Part shown: positions 31,760 through 40,045 of the stretch, one piece after another
Numbering within the stretch: the first letter of the stretch is position 1
Layout: each line of letters opens with the position of its first letter
Assembly: GCA_026391455.1 (NCBI GenBank)
Contig: JAPLEH010000062.1
Span: forward strand, 62,001-126,000
Direction of reading: 5' to 3'
From: Bacteroidota bacterium
Lineage (GTDB): Bacteria; Bacteroidota; Bacteroidia; Chitinophagales; Chitinophagaceae
Length of the DNA: 64,000 nt
Notes under the pieces: generated by a model
What the model saw: the letters and a program-made list of their open reading frames with translations, nothing else
The model's database searches: none
What the model was told of the DNA's origin: nothing
Program-made: the position numbers and the translations under genes

Positions 31760-32410
31760 TCAGGCGTGTGCAGGTGCAAAATCCTTTCCGGCTGATTTTT
31801 GCAACGATCGCAAGTACCAGGCGATCCAACCCCCACACAGGGAGATCACCAGTATGCCTGCGAAAATGGTCCATCCCGTATTATCGAGCGGTGGTTTCCG
31901 ATCCGTGATCATCCCGATTACCCCTTCCTTTGGTTTTTGTTTTCTGACACGTGTCACCGGCTTGTCGCCTGCATTATCATATCCCACAAACACCACTTTT
32001 TCGATCGGGTTTTGAAAATTGTATTGCGTACGGATCACGTTTCGGATACTATCCAGCGAATGCTGTCGCGAAAAAAGGGGATGGTTTTTTACTTCCATTT
32101 TCCCGGGGTTCCAGAGGCGGGGTTCGCCTTGTGTTTCCCTGCTATGCCGCAAAATGCGGGTACAATACTCACTGGTAACCATGATGGCCACCGTATCGCA
32201 AACAAAGATCACGCTGTCCAATTTTGCATGGCGAACTAATTCGGTGGGTGCCACCCCAAAATTGGAATGATCCATATCAAAGAGCCGCTCATCGAGGGCG
32301 GTGGCAAAATTGCTCTCAGCACCACTGTGGCTTTTATACGCGATCTTTTTGGTCTGTGCCATGACCGGGGCCATCAGCAACGAGCAACATACGATGAAAA
32401 GCAGTTTCAT
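31760..32410 (-). CDS. hypothetical secreted/membrane protein, IAYKSHSG family (copy B)
   Basis: KIAYKSHSGAESNFATALDERLFDMDHSNFG; C-terminal TM helix. Confidence 0.65.
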   Translation of the reverse strand: MKLLFIVCCSLLMAPVMAQTKKIAYKSHSGAESNFATALDERLFDMDHSNFGVAPTELVRHAKLDSVIFVCDTVAIMVTSEYCTRILRHSRETQGEPRLWNPGKMEVKNHPLFSRQHSLDSIRNVIRTQYNFQNPIEKVVFVGYDNAGDKPVTRVRKQKPKEGVIGMITDRKPPLDNTGWTIFAGILVISLCGGWIAWYLRSLQKSAGKDFAPAHA

Positions 32411-32535
32411 ATTATTTCAGTTTTATAAACTGAAAATAACAGGATAGTGGTTCTTTTTTTTTCCAAAAGGGTGAAGGCAAATTACCAGGTGGTGAAAACC
32501 ATACTTCACGGGGTGAAATTATTACCTGGCAGCAG

Positions 32536-33669
32536 TTACATAGCATCCACTCTTTTCTGCAATTCCGCCACATATTTGGAGGATATTTTTTTCAATGCAT
32601 CCACCATTTTTTGCGCCATCGTTTTATTCCGCTGTTTTTCATAAACCAATACCGCATAGTACCGTGCATTTTCATTGTTCGGATTCAGCTCCATGGCTTT
32701 ATTGAGATTTTCCAGCGCATCGGCGTATTGTTGCGTACGGTAGTAGCTGTATCCCAGTTCCACAAAAGCGGCGGTATACGTGGGTTCCTGCGATACAGCC
32801 GTTTTGAGATACGGTATCGCATCGGAAAATTTTCCGGTAGAATTATAACAGTATCCGATTCCATAACAGGCCTTGCGTTCATCCACCTTTATATCGAGTG
32901 TTTTCTGGTACCAGTTGAGGGCTTCGGCATAATCCTTTTTTATATCCCGGTATACTTCGGCAATACCGTTGTACGACACATGGTTTTTCGGGTCAATGGC
33001 CTTTGCTTTTTGGAAATAACCGATCGCTTCATCCGCCTGTTTCAGCCGGGTGGCTGCGTAGCCCAGTTCGAGATAAGTATTAATATAATCTTTTTTCCTT
33101 TCCAGCGATTTATTCAGTGCCAGTATAGCGTCTGTATAGTTTTTTTGCGCATTCTGCATAAAGCCTTTCCTATACCAATAGAGATAATCGGTTATGTCCA
33201 CTTTGGTATTGGCCTCATACTTGCTGAAATAATCCAATGCCGCTTCATATTTTTCCTTGTCATATTGAATATATCCCAGTTGTTTGAAAGCGAGGGAATA
33301 GTCTGGCTTCAATTGCAGGCATCGCTGGTAACATTCCAGTGCAGAATCAATCCGGTCGGTCTTTTGAAACGCATAGCCCAGTTCAAAATGCACTTTGGGA
33401 ATGTTGGACCAGCCAATACGGGCTTTCCGGAGACTGATGATGGCATTCATGTAATCTTTCAGATCGTTGTAACACCAGCCACTTTCATAGTGCGCCTCGG
33501 AATAATTGGGTTTGAGCGCAATGGCTTTTTTGAACTTTTCGATCGCTTCAGCGGGCTTTTTGGCCTCTTTCAGTTTAAGACCTTCATTGTAAAAACTCGT
33601 AGCATCCTGAGAAATACCACAGATACTGATTAGCAGGGCCATCGCGGCCAGGAAGTGTTTTTGGAACAT
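32536..33669 (-). CDS. TPR repeat protein
   Basis: Multiple TPR units (e.g. YSEAHYESGWCYNDLKDYMNAIISLRKA). Confidence 0.88.
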   Translation of the reverse strand: MFQKHFLAAMALLISICGISQDATSFYNEGLKLKEAKKPAEAIEKFKKAIALKPNYSEAHYESGWCYNDLKDYMNAIISLRKARIGWSNIPKVHFELGYAFQKTDRIDSALECYQRCLQLKPDYSLAFKQLGYIQYDKEKYEAALDYFSKYEANTKVDITDYLYWYRKGFMQNAQKNYTDAILALNKSLERKKDYINTYLELGYAATRLKQADEAIGYFQKAKAIDPKNHVSYNGIAEVYRDIKKDYAEALNWYQKTLDIKVDERKACYGIGYCYNSTGKFSDAIPYLKTAVSQEPTYTAAFVELGYSYYRTQQYADALENLNKAMELNPNNENARYYAVLVYEKQRNKTMAQKMVDALKKISSKYVAELQKRVDAM

Positions 33670-33757
33670 GTTATGAGTTATTTTTATAATGCCGGTGTTC
33701 AGAAAAATGGTTGACCGACATTTCCGGCTAAAAATACGGGGTTATTCTGTTCATACC

Positions 33758-33775
33758 ATACCGTGTATTGGGTAT
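33758..33775 (-). promoter_or_regulatory. ATACC-N8-GGTAT inverted repeat, site 1
   Basis: ATACCGTGTATTGGGTAT; exactly 21 nt before TATTTTTA in gene direction. Confidence 0.5.
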
Positions 33776-34023
33776 AAAAAAATCCCTGGTTAAAAAACCC
33801 GGGATTACCAAACAAACCGATCCGCCGGACAGCGGAAAGCGAATTCAGGCGCTGGTTATAATTGTATGAAAGGCTCTTTGCAAAAGTATTCCTAATGAAA
33901 TGGCACTGAAGCGCCGATTAATAACTGCCCCTTTTTATTTCATAAACGGGGTATTTTATGAAAAATCACCCTATGATCTGCAATAATAAAAGCGCTGACC
34001 CGTTGCAGGTAAAATATTGTTAT

Positions 34024-34728
34024 ATGTTGCGTAATTGGTGTTTACTCGCGTTCGCATTATTCAATTTTTCATTGGTAAAAGGGCAGCAAAATCCGCTTGC
34101 CGATACATTGCCCCGTGTTGCTACGGTACAGGTTACCGTTACCAACATGAAAGGGCAACCCCGCAAGGGAGAAGAGATCCTGTTCAGGGGCGAGAAGACA
34201 GGCAGGCTACTCACCGGTATCTCACCCGCCAATGGGAAATTTGACATTCAGCTCCCGCCGGGTGATACCTATGTGATCAGTGTAAAAAGTATTACGGATA
34301 CCACCCGGTATACCAAACTGGTGATTCCCGAACTGGGGCCGGATGAATTTTTTTCAGAACCCTTTTGGATCAATATTAAATATGAGCCAGCCCGCCGTTA
34401 CCGGTTGGATGATGTGCATTTTGATACGGATAAGGCCAGTCTCCGGCCGGAATCCTATACACAGCTAAATGAATTACTGGAGTATCTTCAACGGCATGAA
34501 ACCAGCCGGGTGGAAATTGCAGGACATACGGATAATACAGGTACGGAAGCGCATAATCTGAAATTGTCGCAGGACCGGGCCAATGCCATACGGAGTTACC
34601 TGATGAATAAAGGCATCCCCGGCACACGGGTTGTGGCGAAGGGATATGGTGCCAGTGAGCCCGTTGCAGATAATACATCCGAAGAAGGAAGGCAACTCAA
34701 CCGCCGTACAGAAGTACGTTTTTTATAG
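34024..34728 (+). CDS. OmpA-family C-terminal domain protein
   Basis: VHFDTDKASLRPESYTQLNELLEYL...VEIAGHTDNTGTEAHNLKLSQDRA...NRRTEVRFL. Confidence 0.92.
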   Translation: MLRNWCLLAFALFNFSLVKGQQNPLADTLPRVATVQVTVTNMKGQPRKGEEILFRGEKTGRLLTGISPANGKFDIQLPPGDTYVISVKSITDTTRYTKLVIPELGPDEFFSEPFWINIKYEPARRYRLDDVHFDTDKASLRPESYTQLNELLEYLQRHETSRVEIAGHTDNTGTEAHNLKLSQDRANAIRSYLMNKGIPGTRVVAKGYGASEPVADNTSEEGRQLNRRTEVRFL

Positions 34729-34763
34729 GCTTGTGGCATTTACAAAAAAGTTAACTTGCCGGA

Positions 34764-35321
34764 ATGAAATTGCTACATTCCATCATCACCACCTGTATAC
34801 TGCTGACGGCCATCCCTGCGGTTCAAGCTCAAAAAACAATGGCCGTACCCCTATCCTGGAAGAAACATACTGACTCTGTTTACAATTTTACGCTATACTA
34901 TCCGCCCGAATGGAAGTTAAAACTTCCCGGCACTACTACCCGTTTTTTTGTAACCAGCCAGTCTGAAAATGAAAAGGATCAATTCAATGAAAACCTTAAC
35001 TGCGTGGCAAGGGCTTTACAACAACAGAGTTTTAAAGTCGCCGATGCAGAAGCCGAGATAAAAAAGACATTGATGGATAACCTGAAGGATTATCACCTTA
35101 TCTATTCCGGCTATTCCACCTGGAACGGGGTGCAGACCCTTACACTGGAATACAGTTTTACGAAAGAAGATGACGGCAAAACCTATAACCTGCATATGCT
35201 TCAAAAGATAGCCGTCGTAAACGGAATTCTTTTTACCTTAACGTATAGCGCGGAAGATAAAAGCTACGCAAAATTTGCAAATACCATCAACAAAATAATT
35301 GGCTTGATGGAAATAAAATAA
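34764..35321 (+). CDS. hypothetical secreted protein (PsbP/DUF1795-like)
   Basis: Signal peptide; SVYNFTLYYPPEWKLKLPG. Confidence 0.5.
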   Translation: MKLLHSIITTCILLTAIPAVQAQKTMAVPLSWKKHTDSVYNFTLYYPPEWKLKLPGTTTRFFVTSQSENEKDQFNENLNCVARALQQQSFKVADAEAEIKKTLMDNLKDYHLIYSGYSTWNGVQTLTLEYSFTKEDDGKTYNLHMLQKIAVVNGILFTLTYSAEDKSYAKFANTINKIIGLMEIK

Positions 35322-35512
35322 TGAATGGTGTTGTTCCGGAATCAGTTTTCTGTTAATGCAAGCACCTGAAGAATCATTATTCTTTTTCAAAGGGGAATGA
35401 GGCAGCAATTGTTAAAAGAAGAACAGGATTTTCAATTACTTAATCTCTGAACCTGCCGGTCTGTTACAAAAAAGTCTGTAAGTTAAAGCTGAACAACAGG
35501 ATAATTGAAAAA

Positions 35513-35533
35513 AAGCAGGCATTACACCTGCTT
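35513..35533 (-). terminator. intrinsic terminator on minus strand
   Basis: minus strand aagcagg-tgtaatg-cctgctttttttc: 7-bp stem then T-run. Confidence 0.75.
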
Positions 35534-35612
35534 AAATAGGTTTACTAACATTCAATTGTGCAGGAAGAAAAACTGGTATTATACTATTAACCCCAAGTAT
35601 AATACCAGTCAT
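35532..35612 (-). CDS. candidate 26-aa peptide (or sRNA)
   Basis: MTGIILGVNSIIPVFLPAQLNVSKPI between a perfect TAAATTTG box and an intrinsic terminator. Confidence 0.35.
   Translation of the reverse strand: MTGIILGVNSIIPVFLPAQLNVSKPI
35572..35609. repeat. 14-bp perfect inverted repeat
   Basis: actggtattatact-attaacccca-agtataataccagt. Confidence 0.8.
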
Positions 35613-35633
35613 AAAATTTAAACAGGTGCTGCG

Positions 35634-35641
35634 CAAATTTA
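35634..35641 (-). promoter_or_regulatory. -7 box TAAATTTG (minus strand)
   Basis: + strand caaattta; 21 nt from operator site 2. Confidence 0.5.
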
Positions 35642-35662
35642 TTACAACAATCAGGGACGACA

Positions 35663-35680
35663 ATACCCCTTTTTGGGTAT
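35663..35680 (-). promoter_or_regulatory. ATACC-N8-GGTAT inverted repeat, site 2
   Basis: ATACCCCTTTTTGGGTAT. Confidence 0.5.
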
Positions 35681-35719
35681 TCTGCTTTAGCTGATTTTAG
35701 GTGTATTCACTTAGCAACT

Positions 35720-36295
35720 TCATCGCTTCACGATCCGTCGCTCCACTGCAAAACGGGTAAATAACAGTGCGGCTTTTTCATTAGTACCCGCTTTTCTCAT
35801 TAGTTCATTACCTGTTTGTTTGATAGATACCGGCTTACTGTTTACACCGGGGTTGATAACCTGAAGTTGCCCCGCCATACCTGCGGCAAACCGTTGTATA
35901 TTTCCGGAGGGTATGATGACATACAGTTCGCTTCCCTCTTCATTGGAATAGGTATTCTCATACCTTTCTCTACCCGCTATTACCACCGGATTACTGGAAG
36001 TAAAAGCAAAGCCCCTTCCGCTGATTGTAATGAGCAGATCACCGGCATTGCCGATACGGGTACTGGTATCCAATGTCTGCACTTCCACACTCGTCAATTC
36101 AAGCGGTATGCTGCGCGGCTTAGCCGTATCACCCGTGGCTGTGCCAGTGGTTAACCGAACTTCTCCGGGACCATTGAGGATCGGTGATAATTGTGAGCTG
36201 TCGACATCTGTAGCGGGCCGTTTAGCAGCGGGTTGTCCGCAACTGATCAGCAGAATGAAAAGCGCACTGCAAGTGAGGATGAATATTTTTTTCAT
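35720..36295 (-). CDS. hypothetical lipoprotein (IPT/TIG-like)
   Basis: Lipobox LLISCGQ; SPILNGPGEVRLTTG...; start trimmed. Confidence 0.5.
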   Translation of the reverse strand: MKKIFILTCSALFILLISCGQPAAKRPATDVDSSQLSPILNGPGEVRLTTGTATGDTAKPRSIPLELTSVEVQTLDTSTRIGNAGDLLITISGRGFAFTSSNPVVIAGRERYENTYSNEEGSELYVIIPSGNIQRFAAGMAGQLQVINPGVNSKPVSIKQTGNELMRKAGTNEKAALLFTRFAVERRIVKR

Positions 36296-36333
36296 AATAT
36301 AGTTATTCAAAGTAGTGTACCCTTTTTGATTAA

Positions 36334-37869
36334 TTATTTGGTGAATTCCACATCATCAACAGTAATCGCTCCGGTATTATTGACATAGTCGCCGGAATTG
36401 GGCGCATCAAACAGAAAAGCTACCTGCACGATCGAATTAAGATTGACGCCGGTAAATCCGGAAAGTTTAATGCGGAAAGTGGAAGGGATATTTTTATATC
36501 CTCCGGGGCCACCCGGATATACGGCCTGGTCGGGATACTGCAACCCCTTATAGGTACTGTTGGTGATGGGCAGCGTAAATGTATGTCCTGCATTATCTGT
36601 GAGGCGTACTTTTATGTTTTTAAATGTATTGACAGTATTGCCCGCTTCCCCATGCCGTTGTGCTGCACGAAAACTGATATAATCATACGCACTGGCATTC
36701 GTAGCGGGTATATTCATTTGCAGGGCATCGGTGGAAGCATTCCAGCTTACACGGAGGCCATTTGTATTTCCATACTGGTTTGCACCAGCACCCAGATTGC
36801 TGTCGTCGAAAAGTGTAAGTGATACGGGGGTATTGGTTCCTCCGAGATTATTCACATTGGGAGTGCCCAATACGCCGCCATCATCAACGATCAGTTTATT
36901 TTCATTCATATATTGAACATAATACTCGACGGTATCCACTTTGCGCAGGTATGTAAGATAATCCGGCCAGGAATAACGGTTATACCCCCTTACCTGCTGA
37001 TCGAAGAATGCATTGATAAATCCTTTGGCGATGTTCTGGTGATTTGCCCGGAGTATTCCGTTTGTCTCGTGGTCATATATCAGGTCATCGGAGAAAAAGA
37101 AATGGTTGGCACCATACACTTCCACATACACTTTTGTTTTATTACGTGGTGCGGGATCCCAGAGTTTATATCCCGGTGCGCTGCTCAGATCACCATCCCA
37201 GGTGCCATAAATCATTAGTTGTGGCATATCTGTTACTGGTTGAATATCCACGTTAGTGGGTGATATGGTAGCAAGTGCTTTAATCTTGCGGGGGCTTCCC
37301 TGTGCTACGTTACGGTTTACAGCCGATACCGCACCTCCGCCGCCGCGGGAATGTCCGATGATACCAATCCGGTTCACATCTATCTTCTGGTAAAATTTTG
37401 AATTGGGATCACTGTTCTGTGCAACCATATAATCAATGGCTTTCAAAAACAATTCGCCTCTTTCACTGAGCCCGTTGTTCAGGGAATTTACCACATCAAA
37501 ATTGACTGTAACACAAACATAACCCCAGGAGGCCAGTTGATTCATAAGATAAGAAGCGTGCAGGTAATTATTGGGATAACCGCTGCCGGGATACGGACCA
37601 AAACGTCCATGTCCGAAAATAACCAGCGGATGCAGCCCATCCGTCAGAGGTTTATTGATCGTATCGAAAGTAGAATAAAATACACGGGCTATGAAATCCA
37701 CCGTATTCAACCCTTCAGTCGGTTCCTGGAAAGTATAGGTTTCACCTGCCGGCACATCCCAGGTGCGGATATATCCAATGCTGCCGGAACGGGGATTACA
37801 GGTATTGCAACTGGTAAGTATAACCGAAATGATTAGTACCAGCAAAAAATGAGTGGAACGTAAACGCAT
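36334..37869 (-). CDS. alpha/beta hydrolase lipoprotein
   Basis: Lipobox LTSCNTC; IGIIGHSRGGGGAVSAV; GANHFFFSDD. Confidence 0.82.
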   Translation of the reverse strand: MRLRSTHFLLVLIISVILTSCNTCNPRSGSIGYIRTWDVPAGETYTFQEPTEGLNTVDFIARVFYSTFDTINKPLTDGLHPLVIFGHGRFGPYPGSGYPNNYLHASYLMNQLASWGYVCVTVNFDVVNSLNNGLSERGELFLKAIDYMVAQNSDPNSKFYQKIDVNRIGIIGHSRGGGGAVSAVNRNVAQGSPRKIKALATISPTNVDIQPVTDMPQLMIYGTWDGDLSSAPGYKLWDPAPRNKTKVYVEVYGANHFFFSDDLIYDHETNGILRANHQNIAKGFINAFFDQQVRGYNRYSWPDYLTYLRKVDTVEYYVQYMNENKLIVDDGGVLGTPNVNNLGGTNTPVSLTLFDDSNLGAGANQYGNTNGLRVSWNASTDALQMNIPATNASAYDYISFRAAQRHGEAGNTVNTFKNIKVRLTDNAGHTFTLPITNSTYKGLQYPDQAVYPGGPGGYKNIPSTFRIKLSGFTGVNLNSIVQVAFLFDAPNSGDYVNNTGAITVDDVEFTK

Positions 37870-37920
37870 AGTATGAGTTTAATGGTACGGTGAAGCTACA
37901 GTAAAAAACAGGGAAGAACA

Positions 37921-37938
37921 ATACCACGTTTTGGGTAT
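37921..37938 (-). promoter_or_regulatory. ATACC-N8-GGTAT inverted repeat, site 3
   Basis: ATACCACGTTTTGGGTAT inside a larger GAACAATACCA...TGGTATTGTTC palindrome, upstream of 37869. Confidence 0.5.
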
Positions 37939-37997
37939 GGTATTGTTCCGTTTCAGGTTTTTCAGTTCAGCTTATATTCAACCGGTGCTGTCATCGC

Positions 37998-38213
37998 TTA
38001 ACGTCCAACTACAGCCATCTTTTTTTCCAATTTCCCATTATTGCAAACGACCTCTAACTTGTTGCAGGAGCGTTTAGAAGTACCAATGGTAATGTTAACC
38101 GGCAAACCCACATAGCATTTTTCAGCTGAAATCCGGATCCCGATATTTTGTCCCACCGCCAACATCGGATATACAACGAGGGTATACACTATTAACAAAA
38201 AGAAATTCCTCAT
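37998..38213 (-). CDS. small hypothetical secreted protein
   Basis: 71-aa ORF with signal-like N-terminus. Confidence 0.4.
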   Translation of the reverse strand: MRNFFLLIVYTLVVYPMLAVGQNIGIRISAEKCYVGLPVNITIGTSKRSCNKLEVVCNNGKLEKKMAVVGR

Positions 38214-38356
38214 TTCACTTAAACGTTTGCCCTTGTGTATTTGGTATCTGCAGACCTGCCCTGCGATTTACTTTTATACCAGAGAGCAGGCCATCACTTT
38301 CCATTTTCCCATTTCCATTTTCCACTAATCCTTCCCTTCTTCCTTACCTTTGCCGC

Positions 38357-39559
38357 ATGCTAACCATATCTGCCCGGGGCCAGCAGATGCCCCCCTCACC
38401 GATCCGCAAACTGGTACCGTTTGCGGAAGCCGCAAAGAAAAAAGGGATTAAAGTATATCACCTGAATATCGGGCAACCCGACATAGAAACGCCACCCGCC
38501 ATTTTGGATGCGGTGCGCCATGCGGATATCAAGGTATTGGAATACAGTCATAGCGCCGGCAATGAAAGTTACCGCCGCAAACTGGTGCAGTATTATAAAA
38601 AAGTAGGAATCGATGTTACTCCCGAACAGATACTGATCACCACGGGAGGCAGCGAGGCCATCATGTTTGGCTTCTTTACCTGTCTCAATCCGGGTGATGA
38701 AGTGATCATTCCCGAGCCTTTTTATGCCAACTACAATGGATTTGCCTGTGCGGCTGGTGTAAAAGTGGTTCCCATCACCTCCCGTATCGAAACTGGATTT
38801 GCCCTTCCTCCGATCCAGGATTTCAAAAAAGTAATTACCGATAAAACGAGGGCCATCATTATTTGCAGCCCCAATAATCCCACCGGCTATCTGTACAGTC
38901 GTGCAGAAATGGAAGCCCTGAAAGATATCTGTATTGCACATGATCTTTATTTATTCAGTGATGAAGCCTACCGCGAATTTTGTTATGACGGTGAATACGT
39001 AAGCGCCCTCCACCTTCCGGGCCTCGAGCAACATGTGGTATTGATGGATACGATCAGTAAACGATACAGTGCCTGTGGTGCACGACTGGGTGCATTCGTT
39101 ACTAAAAACAAAGCGGTGTATGATGCTGCGATGAAATTTGCGCAGGCCAGGCTCAGCCCTCCGGGTCTGGCACAGATCATGGGCGAAGCGGCCATTGATC
39201 TGCCCGACAGCTATTTTGATGCACCCAAGGCCGAATATCAACGCAGAAGAGACCTGCTCGTTAGCCGACTCAATGCCATGCCCGGTGTATTCTGCCCCAA
39301 CCCCGGTGGTGCATTTTATGCCATTGCGCGATTACCCATCGATGATGCGGATAAATTCTGCCAATGGTTATTGGAAGATTTCTCGCATGAACAGCAAACC
39401 GTGATGCTGGCTCCGGCCACCGGTTTTTATGGTACCCCGGGGCTCGGTAAAAATGAAGTGCGGCTGGCGTATGTACTCAACCTTGAAGCGATTGATGCGG
39501 CCATGGATTGTTTGGAGAAAGCGCTGGAGTTGTATCCGGGAAAAGTAGGCCACGAATGA
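38357..39559 (+). CDS. PLP-dependent aminotransferase (AspC class I/II)
   Basis: HLNIGQPDIETP, SPNNPTGYLYSRAEMEAL, SDEAYREFCYDG, SKRYSACGARLG. Confidence 0.94.
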   Translation: MLTISARGQQMPPSPIRKLVPFAEAAKKKGIKVYHLNIGQPDIETPPAILDAVRHADIKVLEYSHSAGNESYRRKLVQYYKKVGIDVTPEQILITTGGSEAIMFGFFTCLNPGDEVIIPEPFYANYNGFACAAGVKVVPITSRIETGFALPPIQDFKKVITDKTRAIIICSPNNPTGYLYSRAEMEALKDICIAHDLYLFSDEAYREFCYDGEYVSALHLPGLEQHVVLMDTISKRYSACGARLGAFVTKNKAVYDAAMKFAQARLSPPGLAQIMGEAAIDLPDSYFDAPKAEYQRRRDLLVSRLNAMPGVFCPNPGGAFYAIARLPIDDADKFCQWLLEDFSHEQQTVMLAPATGFYGTPGLGKNEVRLAYVLNLEAIDAAMDCLEKALELYPGKVGHE

Positions 39560-39790
39560 CGCTAATAAATACAGAATCGCCTCCGGCGAAAAGCTGTGCC
39601 ACAACTTGTCCCGCCTAAGCGGGAGATGAACACAGATGAACACAGATGAATACAGGATCGCCTGCGGCGAAAATATAGAGCCACGAATGGCACGAATGAC
39701 ACTAATCAATACAGAATCGCCTCCGGCGAAAAGCTGAGCCACAACTTGTCCCGCCTAAGCGGGAGATGAACACAGATGCACACAGATAGC
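39550..39790. repeat. partially duplicated intergenic repeat (gccacgaatgac..., cctccggcgaaaagctg, ccgcctaagcggg, aacacagatga)
   Basis: Two ~90-bp near-identical copies separated by a related partial copy. Confidence 0.8.
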
Positions 39791-39805
39791 CAATAGTGTT
39801 ACTAA

Positions 39806-39924
39806 CCTATGAAACTTATGGAACCTCTTCAACTTCTTCAACCTATGGAACCTCTTGAACCTCTTCAACTTCTTCAACCTATGAAACCTATGGAACCTCT
39901 TGAACCTATGGAACCTATGGAACG
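39806..39924. repeat. imperfect 9-bp tandem array (opposite orientation)
   Basis: aacctatgaaacttatggaacctcttcaacttcttcaacctatggaacctcttg.... Confidence 0.85.
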
Positions 39925-40045
39925 CCGTTACCCTGCGGCTCTTCTACACGAATTACACACAACCGTATTTTTTCAGGGCCATTTCGGTAATGACCTATAA
40001 TATTTACAGTATATTTAAGGCGAATTCTTAACCAAAACTTCACAT

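Noticed and set aside
38230-38247. CCCTTGTGTATTTGGTAT, similar to the ATACC-N8-GGTAT motif
   Set aside because: Left half absent and no -7-like box at 21-22 nt.
39809-40000. 63-aa ORF MKLMEPLQLLQPMEPLEPLQLLQ...
   Set aside because: Product of the 9-bp repeat array, not a likely protein.
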